DNA of 64,000 bases from Buxus sempervirens (GCA_947561395.2 OX387186.1:50549220-50613219), one strand, 5' to 3'; numbered from the stretch's first letter, positions 1-11,897 are shown. Notes: generated by a model from the letters alone, not told the origin. A program made the numbers and translations.

Positions 1-277
1 TCAGTACAAACCTAAAATTATACTGCAATATCTAACCGAAAAAATGAGAATTTTTTTGGTTCATCCAATGTTTAGAGTAAAAAAAGTCACAGCTTTGCTT
101 AATATGAAAGGGAAGAATTTTCAAGGAAGAACAACTTTGTTCAGCCAACTCCCAACACATTTTTCTTTAAATAAACCTTCTACAATTGGAGATAAAGTTG
201 TCAAACTTTTAAAAGATTCTATGTAATTGTAGAGGAAACCATCTTTAAAAAGAAACTGAAGCAAAAATCATATGTAC

Positions 278-447
278 CTGAGGAACAAGAAAAAACGACT
301 CCTTCGGTCGATGTACAAGGGCCACAAGATGATCTGTATCTGAAGCAACAGTCTTTGACCCAAGATGCTTTAGAACCACTCTTAATGGGGCTCCAAGGAC
401 AACTTCTCTGACAGATGCAATCTTCAGCAAAAGAGAGTGTCTTTGAT
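278..447 (-). CDS. ARPC2: ARPC2 coding exon 4
   Basis: Encodes residues 113-169 (DQRHSLLLKIASVREVV through FFLVPQ). The acceptor is tttttgtag and the donor CAG|gtacat. It ends at a codon boundary. The next exon should lie below position 1. Confidence 0.94.
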
Positions 448-3400
448 CTACAAAAACAATAAAATTAAAAAAAAAAAAAAATCACAACATAAAGGAACAT
501 CATGGACAATTGAACATCTTGAGTGACAGACCTGAAGTTATGCAATCATAGAAAGTAAATATATATATATTCCTTAAATTATATGTTATAATGAACCAGT
601 AAAAAAAAGATATCATACATCATCAAGAAAGGAACCCAATATTATGATGTCTGGTAATTATTTAGAATCAAAAGTTAAATCTTTGGTTCATACTGATCAT
701 TATGCTTTAGGAATTTATGACAGAAACTTTGATCATTGGTAGCATAGATCACAACTGTGATGTGGGATGGAATCAATAAGTTCAATTGTAGTCCTTGTTT
801 TGTGTGTTTGAGGTGTGTGCATTTGTTAGAGAAGGGGGAGTGGAAATAAAATGTTATGTAGGCAGCACATGGCCAAAGAGATCAAGAGTTACTCTATAAA
901 CTTTCTGAAAATTGTACATAGTTGAATAGCATTATAAATCAATATTCTCAAAGAAAGAATTAAAAAACATACACATACAACTAAGAAAAGAATGCCACTC
1001 CAACGAGTTGTAAGAACTACGTGATTGCAATTTGGCTGTAGAAGCATTTAGGTCAAATAACAGCAGCAGCAATAACAAAACACCTTATCCCAACAAGCTA
1101 CTTTTGGTAGTGCAAATCTACTTTCAGTCAGAATAACCATCACAATATGTTAAAACTATATATTCAGTCAGAATATCAATATCAACACTGTTTATGACTA
1201 ATTCCATTCAGTTTCTTTTTGGTTTTTTTCTCACCCTCTTAGATTCTTCAATAGGAAACCGTCGCACATTCTCACAAGGTCAAAAAAGAAGCCGTACATT
1301 CCATGCATGGCAATGAGAAGAGATAAGAAGGAAAGGGGAAAAAAAAGACGAGATTGACAGTTCTCCTAGAGGTTCTGCTGAATCACACTTTCATTAAGGA
1401 ATATCCAACCAGTGTTCATGAAAAGAAAACTGGCTGAGGAACAACTAGCATTATGACTCCTAAAGGTGTATCAAATAACTGAATGATGAGACCACAATAG
1501 GTGACTTTAACCAAATCAAACAAAAATATAGACAATGGAAAATTGTCCTCAAAAAGGCAAAATCATTTTTATCCCAAATACAAAGTCATGGCAAGAAGAG
1601 ATAGTTTCCAAGGCTTCCCTAGTTCTCTCTCCTTCTTAAAGGACCCAAACTGCATCAAATTATTTTTAAAAAGGATACACACACATACACGCATATATAG
1701 AGACAATGTAAACCTGTCCTTAAAAAGGCAAAATCTTTTGCATCCCAAATACAAAGTCATGGCAAGTAGAGATAGTTTCCAAGGATTCCCAAGTTCCCTC
1801 TTCTTCTGAAAGGACCCAAATTGCATCAAATTATTTTTAAAAAGATACACACACACACAAAAGAAAAAAATTTGAAAATTCAAACCAAAGCCCATCACAA
1901 ATAAGGACTGTGTATTCAAATTGCCATCAGTGCATCAATCACCCAATTATGACATATCTCATTCCATCCAAACACCTAAGAGCTAAATCCACTGAAAGTT
2001 CAAGCAAACATAGAGAAAGGTGTATTTGACTAATAAATAATCCAGTCTTACTACATTACAGATATAAGTCCAAGGCTGTACACATCAAAGTTCATAATTC
2101 CTGTTATAGAATATTCGGCCATGATATTGAATATTGGGAAACATAAAATTTGGAAAGACATGCCTGTGCCACAAGCAGACAAATTTTGATTACTTATGGA
2201 GCTGAAACAGCAAAGAAAGATGATATTTGAAATGAAAGAAACAAAATATATCATAATTTGGAAAAAAATTACTATTGATGAAGTTCACATAGTTGGATGG
2301 TATAACTATTTATGCATCTGCACAGTCATAGAAGCTCCTAATGTCTAGAATAAGAAATTAATTGAACCTTCATCTGGTGGAAGTTTTGAAAGATTCAGTT
2401 TCAAAGTAAGATTAAACCCATCTCTTGGAGGATCAAGTATTTGAACAAGCACACCATATGTTGCTTTTATCGCTTCTATCGCCCCATATGGCAGCCCACC
2501 AAAAAAGACTGTTTCTGGAGGTGGCATCGGTAATGACACTGAAAGCAACACAAACTGAGGATATCTCATAGATGCCTGTAAAGCAGAAATATAGTCAATA
2601 CTTGAATTTGAAGCATATGAACGTACAAAGAAGCAATAACATACACTTGAATAACTAGTAGAACTAATCCGCTATAAAGCTCTTAGTTGCATGTCCATAA
2701 TGGCTTGAAAAGATGGTTAATCACCTGAATATGATAGCGAACATCATCAAACTCAACTGAGTGGCTATCTATTTCAATGCCTTTATCTAGACTGCAGAAT
2801 CAATATCAAAAAATACAATCAGCATTGCCAAAGCGGGTCATTGAAAATGCAAAGGTCATTCTGAAAATCATTTCCTAGTAGTTGCCAATTCATACAGTAA
2901 CAAAAGCAGACTGAGAGTTGGTCCGAGTGTCATGAAATTCAGGACCCTCTAGGACCAAGTGGAAAGAGGCATTAATCAAGAGTTAGCTTGAGATCTGCTG
3001 AATCAAACCAAAACAAATTACTGAAGAGAAAGACCCGACCTGGGAAATAGAAAATAAGTATAATAGTGAAAAGCAACAACTAACAAGTACTTAAAGTAGG
3101 AGTACTTTACTGAGGCATTTATTCATAGAGATGGCTTGTCATCTGATTTGGTTTTCTCCCGCTACATGAAGTAGCTTTTAGGATTCAACAGCTAGAGTAA
3201 TCAGGCAACAAGCATTCACACTCTGTTATGCTGTTTAACTCAAACAATTCACCCCAGAGGTCCACATTGGGCTAACAAAGACACAGCCTGGCAACAATTA
3301 TCAACTTGCTTATTCCACATCCACCACCGTCATTTACAAAATCTGAAAGTTTAAAAACTCAGATAAAATAGAGGCCAATGCAAAAGAAAATAAAATTACA

Positions 3401-6356
3401 TTTCTCAAACAGCTTGGGGTCCATCCAATTGCTGACACACACAATGCAGACAAAAACATCTACTCTCCCTCCTCCAACTCATGCTGAAAGCGAAGGTTCA
3501 AAGCACCTAGGTAGCACCTACAGAACCTCATGCTGCCTCAAAATGAAGCACAACATGATGAATCCAACTTAAAATGGACAAGAAAATGATTAATTGATCC
3601 CCTACTTCTTTCACATTAGACACTTTTCATGCATAGGCCAATTTCTTCCCAGCAAACAAACATTTTTTAGTTTTTCAGCCTGCTAATGCTACTAGATCCA
3701 ATCAGGCTGAAAAATTAAAGAAGGAAACTTTATGTGGAACAGGAGATCTCAACATCAGCTTTGAGGAGCCAAAGTCAATGCCAATCATATTTAGATTAAA
3801 AAATAAAAACAAAAAATTCACTCATTTATCATAGCACTCTCTCGCATCTTGTCTTCAACTACAAATTTTCAAATATAAATAGAGTAGATTTTATGAAATT
3901 ATCCGTACACTCCCAACTCCATAGAATGTAGTCTGATATTACGCTAGGCAAAGTCTCAGCTTTCATCACCTTAATTAAGCTTCTAATTGAAGCACACCAA
4001 GCATATATCTAACTTGGACAAAGAGGGATTATCTTAATTGTTGTACTAAGTGGAATATTTACTCCCGATGGCACGACTACCAGTTCGTTCTTGTGAATAA
4101 AATCAGAGAATCCTGCATGCTAGAAGAAATTTAAAAAACATCCAAAATGCTATCAAATTCTCAAATTTTGTGTTCCCTCCGATTGCAATGCCTCTAGTCA
4201 TCCAGTAAAATCTCAATACAGCATGTACAATCCACTATACCTCCCTTAATGCCCAAAATAAGTTTTTAAGTCTGACATAGGTAGCGATATTTGTTAGCAC
4301 ATATACTGATAAAACAGCTGATCCAGATAGGTACTAGTCTGGGTTGGTTTAAGGCATTGAGTGAAATCACAGACCCTTTAAAGTTTTTTGACTGATATAT
4401 ACCGCTTAGTGTCATGGATTGTTTAGTTCCATATGGGAATCAAACAATACGTTTGAACCATGGTCCAATATCTACCAATATCTTCATATCCCTTGCCTCC
4501 ATCTTCATTTCTTGCAAGAAAATCACATCCAGCGAATGAGCATCCAATGCTAAATTTTACTGTTAATACAGGATATAAAGTCTGAATAAGCAACCAGAAG
4601 CCCGTAACAGGATCATACAAGAAAAAAGGATCAGCAACCTAGTATCCAAAAAAGGACAAAACCAAAGATCAAAAGACACAATCAGTAAACTGCAATCTTC
4701 TCCAAGAAGAATGACCATGCCATCCAAAAGTGGATGAGTACATGATAAGAAACCAAGAAAACATTAAACCAGTCTCTAGAGGCCAATAAATAAATCACAG
4801 AAAATTAACTTTTAACTCAATAAGAGTCAATGACCGAAATTTAAGCAACCAAAGAACGTGCCAGCACATTAACAAGTACTTGCTTCTTTGGCATCAAATA
4901 TTCTCTGTTTTGAACTTTCTAGATTACAAATAGCAAATATGTAGAACTTTTTAAATAGAATCACAACCTTCTTGTGTATTGTCAATCCACCAGCTACAAA
5001 TAAGATACAGTAGCCTAAAAAGCATGGTCATAACAGTTCTAAATAATGAAAGAAGTGAGATCTAACCTCTTATCAGAACGAGCAATTTATGTGAACATGC
5101 TGATTCTTTAAGTGAATCAGGCTCTTCCTTACACAGAAAGCATCCATCCGAAATTATTATGATGTATTTTTTTTTATATAAGTAAAATTATTATGATGTA
5201 TTTTCCACCATAAGTATCTTGTTGAAAGAACTTTTGGCTCAAAAGAAAAAGGAAAATGCCATATTCAACAGATTTTCAAAATAAAAATGGCAGTTTTCAA
5301 TGGGACTGAAGGATTCTAAGCTAACAGGAAACAGAAAGGCCCCTGGCTTAAGAACTGACTGCAAAATAACGCTACCTATCATCGTTCATCACCACACTCT
5401 AAAGAACAACAAGGACATCCCCAAAATTTATTTCTCCAACCCCTAAAATGGCCATTAACAAAAGTGCCTTACCCCAAGCAGCTGAAAGCAGATGTGTGCC
5501 CCTAAAAACATGCAGAATAAGCCTGAGCAAACAAATCCTGCACCAAATCAAACTCAAACTCACAAAAAAGGTACATCCAGAGATTGGTTCCCTCTGAAAA
5601 TCAATTCCATGTCATGCTGCTCCATATAAGAGGTAACCAATGCCTCAGGAAAACAATAATTCATGTGAACGCAGGAGAACACTATTGATAGGGATGTTTC
5701 TCCCATCATATGCCATTCCAAAATCTCACAAGCAAACCACATCCCAATTAGAAGAATATACATTAGGAGAATCCTCATAGAACTTAGAATAGCTTTGAAA
5801 AGGCTGAAACTGTAGCTTCAATGACAGGATTAATGTCTCATCTCAGGTTTCTACTTCCATGCTTAGCAAAAAACAATTCTCCTCCATAACTTATATTTCT
5901 CATCCCCAATCTTCAACAACTATAGAACCAGACTCCAAAGTAGACCACATAAGGACCAGTATGCATGCTATTCTGGGTGATATAAACACATAGCACAATA
6001 GTCTTGGGAAGTCCCATCCAAATCTACTTCCCCAACAATAATCATTAACAATACCCAACGGTCTATTTTGGAGTTAATTCTACTACAGAAATCTAAATCT
6101 ACATAATCAAACAAGAGCAATAGGAAAAGCAGACAGAAAAACAAATATGTGAATCTGTTCAATGCAGTTATACTATTAGAAAATTAAATCCAGGAATTTT
6201 CTGATGAAAATGAGCACGAGCTGATAATCAAAGGACTATGAAACAAGGTCGCAAATTTTAATATGAATTTCAAAGGGAACTGGAAATTACTCACTTCTGT
6301 GCTCGATTTGATAAAATCTGGAGGAGAAACCTTGAAGGTGACTGAAGCAGTATCAT
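278..6356 (-). CDS. ARPC2: ARP2/3 complex subunit 2 (ARPC2), 5' half, four coding exons
   Basis: ARPC2 (p34) is a core subunit of the seven-protein ARP2/3 complex, which nucleates branched actin filaments in the cytoplasm; the Arabidopsis counterpart is DIS2/ARPC2A, needed for trichome and pavement-cell shape. Coding exons, read on the minus strand, are 6356-6295, 2791-2725, 2575-2368 and 447-278. Together they give 169 in-frame codons, about half of the usual ~320. The protein starts MILLQSPSRFLLQIL; conserved family stretches include VEFDDVRYH, QILDPPRDGFNLTLKLN, ASVREVVLGAPLR and HRPKESFFLVPQ. All three internal introns are GT-AG and phases match at every junction. The remaining exons lie beyond position 1. 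The start is fixed by the conserved MILLQS N-terminus. Family recognition is from memory of plant ARPC2 proteins and is strong; expression is not shown. Confidence 0.95.
448..2367 (-). other. ARPC2 intron 3 (1.9 kb)
   Basis: AT-rich intron with no recognisable gene. Its only clear structure is a two-copy tandem repeat at 1531-1860. Confidence 0.85.
1531..1860. repeat. Two-copy tandem duplication, 171 bp period
   Basis: Two adjacent copies begin with gacaatg at 1531 and 1702. Each runs through aaaaaggcaaaatc, acaaagtcatggcaag and catcaaattatttttaaaa to a (CA)n-rich tail. The copies differ at scattered positions, so the duplication is not recent. It lies in ARPC2 intron 3. Confidence 0.9.
2368..2575 (-). 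CDS. ARPC2: ARPC2 coding exon 3
   Basis: Encodes residues 44-112, including PPPETVFFGGLPYGAIEAIK and DPPRDGFNLTLKLNLSKLPP, a strongly conserved part of plant ARPC2. The acceptor is ctttacag and the donor GAAG|gttcaa. It ends in phase 1. Confidence 0.94.
2725..2791 (-). CDS. ARPC2: ARPC2 coding exon 2
   Basis: Encodes LDKGIEIDSHSVEFDDVRYH plus IQ (residues 22-43). It lies between acceptor ttctgcag and donor CAG|gtgatt. The first base completes the Asn codon split with exon 1. Confidence 0.93.
4440..4560 (-). mobile_element. Possible LINE endonuclease N-terminal scrap
   Basis: On the minus strand one frame reads LDVIFLQEMKMEARDMKI, resembling the Ile-Leu-Gln-Glu strand of L1-type endonucleases (DILLLQETK). 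The stretch is about 40 codons with no other LINE part adjacent, so the call is tentative. Confidence 0.35.
5151..5204 (-). mobile_element. Ultra-short LINE tail insertion with 20 bp TSD
   Basis: Two identical 20-base direct repeats (aaattattatgatgtatttt, 5151-5170 and 5185-5204) flank only 14 bases. On the minus strand the insert ends TTACTTATAT followed by an A-run. That is the 3'-terminal motif seen at the poly(A) ends of LINEs elsewhere in this window (for example 57,880-57,914). The simplest reading is a target-primed reverse transcription event that copied almost nothing beyond the LINE tail. Confidence 0.65.
6295..6356 (-). CDS. ARPC2: ARPC2 coding exon 1
   Basis: Encodes residues 1-20 plus two bases of codon 21. 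The donor is AA|GTGAGT. The 5' UTR continues upstream of the ATG at 6356; a weak acceptor (catcag) lies about 20 bases upstream, so the UTR is probably spliced. Confidence 0.93.
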
Positions 6357-6633
6357 TGCGTAGGAATCTTTTATCAACTGATGGATATTGAGCTTTATTT
6401 AACTCTGGCTTTACAAGATATTTATAACAAATACCAGGCGCGCATTAAGTTATTTAGTCACCCATATGACTGCAAACCTCCTTTTTTTTATTTAACAACA
6501 TTCTAATCAATTTGCTCCAGCTTTTCTGGATTAAGCAGGAGACCCATCCAATGTTCAGATAAAAACTAAATGGCAAATTTTAGAAATTGCTCACTTTCTA
6601 TACTTTGTTTTACCTTCGCGACTGATCCAAAAT

Positions 6634-8330
6634 CTGCAACAGTAAACATCAATAAAAAGAATAATTTACAAATATAATATGGCATGAAGACAAATAAGAG
6701 GAAATAAATAAATAAGAATAATAATAAAGCAAACAGTTAACAACCTTTCAGTTCTCAGATTAACAGCAATCAATTTTGTTAATATACATATTGATATGTA
6801 GTGATTTGAAGTTGTAAGATACTAAAACCTTAGGTTTTCTAAAAGATTCGTGCCATTGTGTTGTTCTTTGTTTCTCTTGAGTCCATTGTGGTCTAAAAGG
6901 GATATCTTATCTCCAATCTGATAATGGGTATTAAAGAGCTGCATGCTCGAGATCAACACCTATTTCCTTACAATATATATTTGTACGCATCCATAAGAGC
7001 TCATATACAAAGTATTGCTGTTATGGGTTTCAAATACAAATTACCGCTTTATATAAACTTAACTACACAAGCAAGCAACAATTCGAATTATTCATCCTCT
7101 GATAAACATAAAACTACTATGCTACGACTGGGAGGAGAAAAAAAAAAAGCGATGCTGAACAGCCATGAAGAGTTCAGAGACCATCGTAGGTCTAAAGACA
7201 GTAGCAATATCCACCAGCAAACTTCGCGGGGTAAATCTCAAAGTCCAATAATTAGAAGAGGGCAGTCATATACATCAAATTGTCGCCACCGTGGACAAAG
7301 CTCTGAGCTACCACTAACCGCCTCATGTGAATAGGATTAGCAAAACAGAATTGAGACAGCAAAGAGAGAAAGAAAGGGACGTCGAACAGAGTTAATTCCA
7401 AGGGTTTAACGGAATGCTGGCTTTCCAGAGAAAAGGATCGTCTAAAGAATTTGGTCGACCGTATCTCATTACCAGAATGTTAGATTGACATGAAAAGTAA
7501 AATAAGAACCATGGATTGATGATTCATTATTACACAAAAGAAAATTCGAAAATTCTAACGATAACTTTTGAAGAAGATAAATGAAAGCGAAAGGAACCAG
7601 ATCAAGTGTTTAGGGCAGATCCTCCTTGATGATCACTTACCGTGAACCTTTAGCTGCGGGTTGCTAAGAACCAGGTGAAAAGGCAAGGAAACTCAGCGCC
7701 TTTGCAGAACAAGGGATGCTGAGACCAAGGTTAGAGGCTTAGAGCAGGGCCTTTTGCCCCGAATTACGTTACCACGCCCAACTCTTCTACGGATTTGTCA
7801 TCAAATCGAACTGGGCTCGTGCAGCCTAAGGGAGTTTCTTGGACCCAACATATGGCGTTGCCCGGGCTTAGCCCGCGTAAAGTGGGCAAAGCACGGTTCC
7901 TCCGCGCTCGCCTGCGAGGGTGCCACTTAGGCTAAGGCAAAAGAATGCCCGGTTCCACTCCTGCACTTACTAGAAAATGGGAAGACTGCTGAACAATCCT
8001 ATATCTTAAGCAAAGACGTTAGAAGCTCGTTCAAGTTATGCTTTCTGTGACTGCTATGGGTCCACCTAATTCAGCATTTTTTGAAGGAGGTAAGTAGATG
8101 GGTCCCTCTCATATTGCGTTTTTTTCATGGAGACTGCATTTTCTACCAAACAAGCAATGCATGCATCTAATGTATCCCAAAAAAAAAGAGCTCGCTTGCG
8201 ACCCTACCATGGAATTCCTGTTTGAGGCATTGGCCACGATCCAATGTAAACTTTTGGCTTTTCTAGATTTTTTATCAATTATTTTACAATGTGCCACAGT
8301 TGAGCATGAGGCGATTTTTGGAGAAGCGTG
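6634..8330. promoter_or_regulatory. ARPC2 leader intron and upstream region
   Basis: Most of 6,634-7,641 is AT-rich leader-intron sequence. From 7,740 to 7,960 the composition turns GC-rich, with several GGCCCA/TGGGC-type words typical of plant housekeeping promoters, just upstream of the inferred leader exon. No TATA box was assigned. An open frame at 6,924-7,334 shows no homology I recognise and is treated as chance. Confidence 0.4.
7642..7720 (-). other. ARPC2: Probable ARPC2 5' untranslated exon
   Basis: Reading on the minus strand, a non-coding stretch ends in a very good donor (TTCACG|GTAAGT at 7642/7641). This suggests a leader exon with a leader intron between here and the ATG at 6356. 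A second short candidate leader exon (6633-6614, ttgcag ... AAG|gta) lies in between. The upstream limit near 7,720 is a guess; the GC-rich stretch 7,740-7,960 would then hold the promoter. RNA evidence would settle the exon. Confidence 0.5.
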
Positions 8331-10660
8331 AGGCGGTCCTCTTCGAGTGTTTTGTCTCGGTTTCCTAAGCCTTCTTAGACGATCGTCTTGTTAGGGTTCC
8401 TCCATCTCATCAGCATCCTACGGTGGTGGTGGTGTTTGCTATCCTTCCATTCGGAGTTATTTTCCTTGTGAAGTTCATCTATAAAACGGCTGCAGTCATC
8501 CCAGTCTTCTATTCGTCTTTTGTGGGATTTGCTTTCGCTGCTGCTCAAATCTCTCTTGCGTTCTTCTCCTTGCACCCTCACGCTTCCCTGTGCTTTCTCC
8601 TTCAGTTTCGAGATTCTCTTGGATTTCGTGGTAGTGGGTGATGCTTGTGTTAATGATAATTAGAGTCTTCGTCATTCCTGTTATGAACTAATTTCTGCCT
8701 CCTTGGGAGCTATTGTTATCCGTTTTTCCTTCTTAGGTCTCCTCTTCAGGCTCTATGGAAGATATCACTGACAATTTTTAGAACTTTCTTCTACCTACAA
8801 GATCCTCGAAGGTTTTCTCCTCACTAGATGAAGAGAAGAATTGATTGGCTACTAAATGGAGGAACCTTTTGTTGCTGGAAGTGTATGCCCCTGCGCCTTC
8901 GTTGAATGCGATTAAAACTTTTGCTGAAAAAGTTTGGAAACCATTCACTATTCTTGAAGGATTACAAGTCTCCAATCACCACTTCATTGTTTCTTTTGCT
9001 AGTAATGAAGAGCTTCATATTATTTTACAAAATTGTCCGTGGTTTTTTAATGGTGCTTATACTTTTGTTGAAAAGATAAACTCTGTTGAGGAAGCTCGAA
9101 CAAAATCCTTTTCAAGTTTTGTTTTTTGGACTCAACTTCTGGATCTTCCTCATTCTTTAATGGACAAACAACTTCTTTTTCGTTTAGAGCCGGAGTTTGG
9201 TTCCACTCTGGAAGTTGACATTCCAAAATCACCTAAGTTCCCTGTTGCTAGTCTTCGCTTGGAGCCTCCTTTTGAATCTGCCCTTCCCTCAGGTATTTTT
9301 GTGGAAGATTTGGAAGGTAAGAAAACCTGGGTAACATTCTGCTTTGAAGGTATTCTCGAACTTTGCTTCTCCTGCGGTAGGCTTAATCATACTTTAAATT
9401 TATGTTCAAATCTATCTACTGGAAAAAATCTGGTTCTACTAGTTGCTAATAAGATTTTCAGGTATTCAAGTGCCAATCGAGCAGTTTCTTGTCGGAGAAG
9501 ATTGCCATCGTTGAAGGATCTTCGTGATCGGAAAACCAGAAACCCGGATATGGATAACGTGTCAAATCACGCTACCAGTCTAGGTACTGTTAATTTGCCT
9601 TATGATGAGAAGGGGACTGGGCCTGTGCTGTCATCGCCATCTAACAAGTTTACTGCGTAACTGATGCCCACTCTGGGCCCAAGTGAGATGGACTTCAATG
9701 GTGTCATTGGGGATCCAAACAAATCAAGCGATGGACTGGACCCTTATTCGAGCTATTGGATTATGAATTGTGCTACTTCTTCAGATGAAAGTCTCGCTAT
9801 CTGGAGCCCATCAAACATGTTTACATTTACTGCATCATGTGGCTCCTAAGACAAAAGCCTTGCCTCTACCATGAATTCTCTGCTGATGGACTTCTTCTCA
9901 AAATCATGGCAAATCAAGGAGAACGCGCGGAACATAAGGCTAAGCTTCCCCTCGTCCGGTTATTACAAAGAACACCGAAAATCAGAAGTGCATTTCGGAT
10001 TTCCAACGTGGAAGGAAAGGTAAGAAGGTGGCTACTTCCAGACGGCTAAAGAGGAAGGAAAAGGATTCGGATAACAGTGTTCCCAAGGAATTAGTCCCGG
10101 GCATTAAGAAAAGGAAGATCTCTGAACTTTCTCCCCCCTATTCATTTTCTGTTTGTTTTTCTGGTTCATCCGGGAATTAGTCTGAATGAAAATTTTAGCG
10201 TGGAACTGTCATGGCCTTGGTCAAGCCATGACTCAACAGCATCTTTCAAACCAGATTTCTGCTCACTCGCCTGCCTTGATTCTTCTTTCAAAAACTTTTT
10301 CTAATCACAAATTGGTGGCTCGGGTTGCTGGCAAAAATGGTTTTGGTTTTAACTATTTTGTTAAACCCTCTTGTAATCGTAGAGAAGGTTTCTTAATTAT
10401 GTGGAATGCTAATGTTTCTATTGATATTTTGTCCTATTCGGAATGGTTTGTGCTTTTGCAAATTTCAAGTCAAGGAAAATCCTGGTGTGTTTTCTTCATC
10501 CATGTGGACTCTAAAGCGGAAGTGCAAGTTCAGCAATGGCATCGAATCGCAAATGAGGCTTCTGCTCTTATTGGACCTTGGATGATAACCAGGGATTTTA
10601 ATGCCATGTTATCCAAAGAGGAGGGCTCCCTCTTAACAGAAAACAAATGGAGAATTTTCA
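8330..10660 (+). mobile_element. LINE-A: L1-type LINE, 5' half (ORF1 plus endonuclease start)
   Basis: Plant L1-type non-LTR retrotransposon reading on the plus strand. A C/T-rich leader from about 8,330 precedes ORF1 (8,755-9,660) and an ORF2 start at 10,186. ORF2 stays open only through the first half of the endonuclease (MKILAWNCHGLG ... DFNAMLSKEEGS). After about 10,650 the sequence switches to minus-strand reverse-transcriptase coding (LINE-B), so the element lacks its linker, RT and tail in this orientation. The usual catalytic Glu of the SET motif reads Lys (LLSKT), so the enzyme would be dead even if expressed. It is old and non-functional. Confidence 0.88.
8755..9660 (+). pseudogene. 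LINE-A ORF1 (DUF4283 and zinc knuckle)
   Basis: From the ATG at 8,755 (MEDITDNF) the frame has two early stops, then is open from about 8,845 to 9,660. It contains a DUF4283-type RNA-binding domain (NHHFIVSFASNEELHIILQN, PWFFNGAYTFVEK) and a CX2CX4HX4C zinc knuckle (CFSCGRLNHTLNLC) near residue 180 of the open stretch. In LINEs this protein binds element RNA. The C-terminal tail to 10,185 is broken by stops. Confidence 0.85.
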
Positions 10661-10680
10661 CTAGTCACCAAAATTTTTGA
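10186..10680 (+). pseudogene. LINE-A ORF2 start (endonuclease fragment)
   Basis: Starts MKILAWNCHGLG, the N-terminal Asn motif of L1 endonucleases, and runs through GPWMITRDFNAMLSKEE, where GDFN has become RDFN. The final 10-15 codons belong to the inverted junction with LINE-B, not to an endonuclease. Confidence 0.85.
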
Positions 10681-10929
10681 AATAATCTTACAAACAAAAG
10701 AACAGAAACTGATTGGCCTAAATTCGGATATTCTCTTAGGCTGAGTAATTTTTGGAATCAAAACTATATGAGTGTCATTGAGCTTTGGAGGCATAACACT
10801 AGAAAGAAAAAAAGTCTGCACAAGATGAATCACATCAGCACTCACTACATCCCAATAAATTTGGAAAAAAATACCTTGGTAGCCATCGGTCCAAGAGACT
10901 TAAAAGGAGCCATACATTTCACAACATAC

Positions 10930-11300
10930 TAACGTAGTGAAAGTTATGAAACAAGGATTAATCTTCGTTAATCCTAGAAAACTGAAATCCATCAGCAAAT
11001 AACCTTGAATCCACAAGGAAGATGAGAGAGAAACTATATAGTTCTTTTAAAAATTAATCTCTAAAATTCGTGTACAACCTTTACCCCTTATTTATAGACC
11101 TTAAAAGACCTCAAAATAAGATAGAAACCTATTAAAATTAGGACTCCTACTCATAGTAAACAACTTAAAGTTAAAATCTAACTCTAAAACCTCTTAAAGA
11201 CTCTTAATATAACTCAAATACTTAATGCAATAAAATAGGAATTCTACCTTTATTAAATAACTAACTAATCTAAACTTTGGGTCCCAGTCGTCCTACATCA
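10930..11300 (-). mobile_element. Solo LTR, 371 bp, 5 bp TSD, inside LINE-B
   Basis: An insertion within the LINE-B linker, flanked by CATAC at 10925-10929 and 11301-11305. On the minus strand it begins TGATGTAGGA and ends ACGTTA. It carries a promoter-like CTATAAATAAG (TATA box near 11,091-11,098) followed by a leader-like stretch, as expected of an LTR. No internal region or second LTR is present, so it is a solo LTR or very small LTR relic; the superfamily cannot be assigned. It is younger than LINE-B. Confidence 0.72.
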
Positions 11301-11572
11301 CATACCCAACTTTCTCATGGCTAGGGACACGAGATAATTCAAGATTTTGATCATTAGAAATTACTTGAGGGATGAGACTAGGGAGTTCAAAAGGAGAGAC
11401 CATAGGAGAAGCTTTATACATGTCCTTGAAATAGGAGATGACTAGGTTCTCCAATTTCTTTTTGGGGTTTGTCTCAGAGTTGTCCTCTTTATTCAAGGAG
11501 GAAATGAAGTTTCGCTGCCTTCGAATTAGAGTTGTTTTATGAAAAAAAGAGGTGTTCTGGTCTCCCTCTCTA

Positions 11573-11897
11573 TGTAACGCCCCAGAGCCATAACCAACAA
11601 GATATTGTCCGCTCTGGGCCCAAAGGGCCCTCACGGATTTGATCTTAAGGGACATCATGAGAATACTTCCCAGGGGGTCACCCATCCTAAGAGTGCTCTC
11701 ACCCGAGCACGCTTAACTTTGGGGTCCCCAGGGGATTTAATCCCGTGTTGCCCTTAAAAGGCCTCTTGCTAATTTGGGGGTCTTAAGACTACTTATAGCA
11801 TCCCCAAGCGTTGTGGGATCCCAACCATATGCACATCCATGCCTGTAGCTTTCCATGTGAGCTCTACACCTTCACAGCTACGAGACAGGATGTTACA
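11573..11897 (-). mobile_element. Cassandra-like LTR (TRIM) with 5S rRNA-derived segment
   Basis: Reading minus, it opens TGTAACATCC and closes GGGGCGTTACA, at 325 bp in the size range of Cassandra LTRs. Positions 11,661-11,720 match the 3' half of plant 5S rRNA on the minus strand (AAGTTAAGCGTGCTCGGG, AGGATGGGTGACCCCCTGGG). Cassandra is a non-autonomous terminal-repeat retrotransposon known for 5S sequence in its LTRs. A TATA-like GCTATAAGTAG lies upstream of the 5S-like segment. Confidence 0.75.

Larger units (their letters stand above)
2792..6294 (-). other. ARPC2 intron 1 between coding exons 1 and 2 (3.5 kb)
   Basis: Long AT-rich intron. It holds a possible minus-strand LINE endonuclease scrap around 4,440-4,560 and a tiny TSD-flanked insertion at 5,151-5,204. 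Nothing else is recognised. Confidence 0.8.

Noticed and set aside
6924-7334. 136-codon open frame on the plus strand
   Set aside because: No recognisable domain, unusual composition, and it lies opposite the ARPC2 leader intron; likely chance.
10600-10925. Twin-priming explanation for the LINE-A/LINE-B inversion
   Set aside because: Twin priming places the inverted 5' segment outside the 3' segment in the opposite order to that observed.
11661-11720. Possible 5S rRNA gene
   Set aside because: Only the 3' half of 5S is matched and it lies inside a Cassandra-like LTR, a known host of 5S-derived sequence; the 5' half expected of a functional gene is missing.
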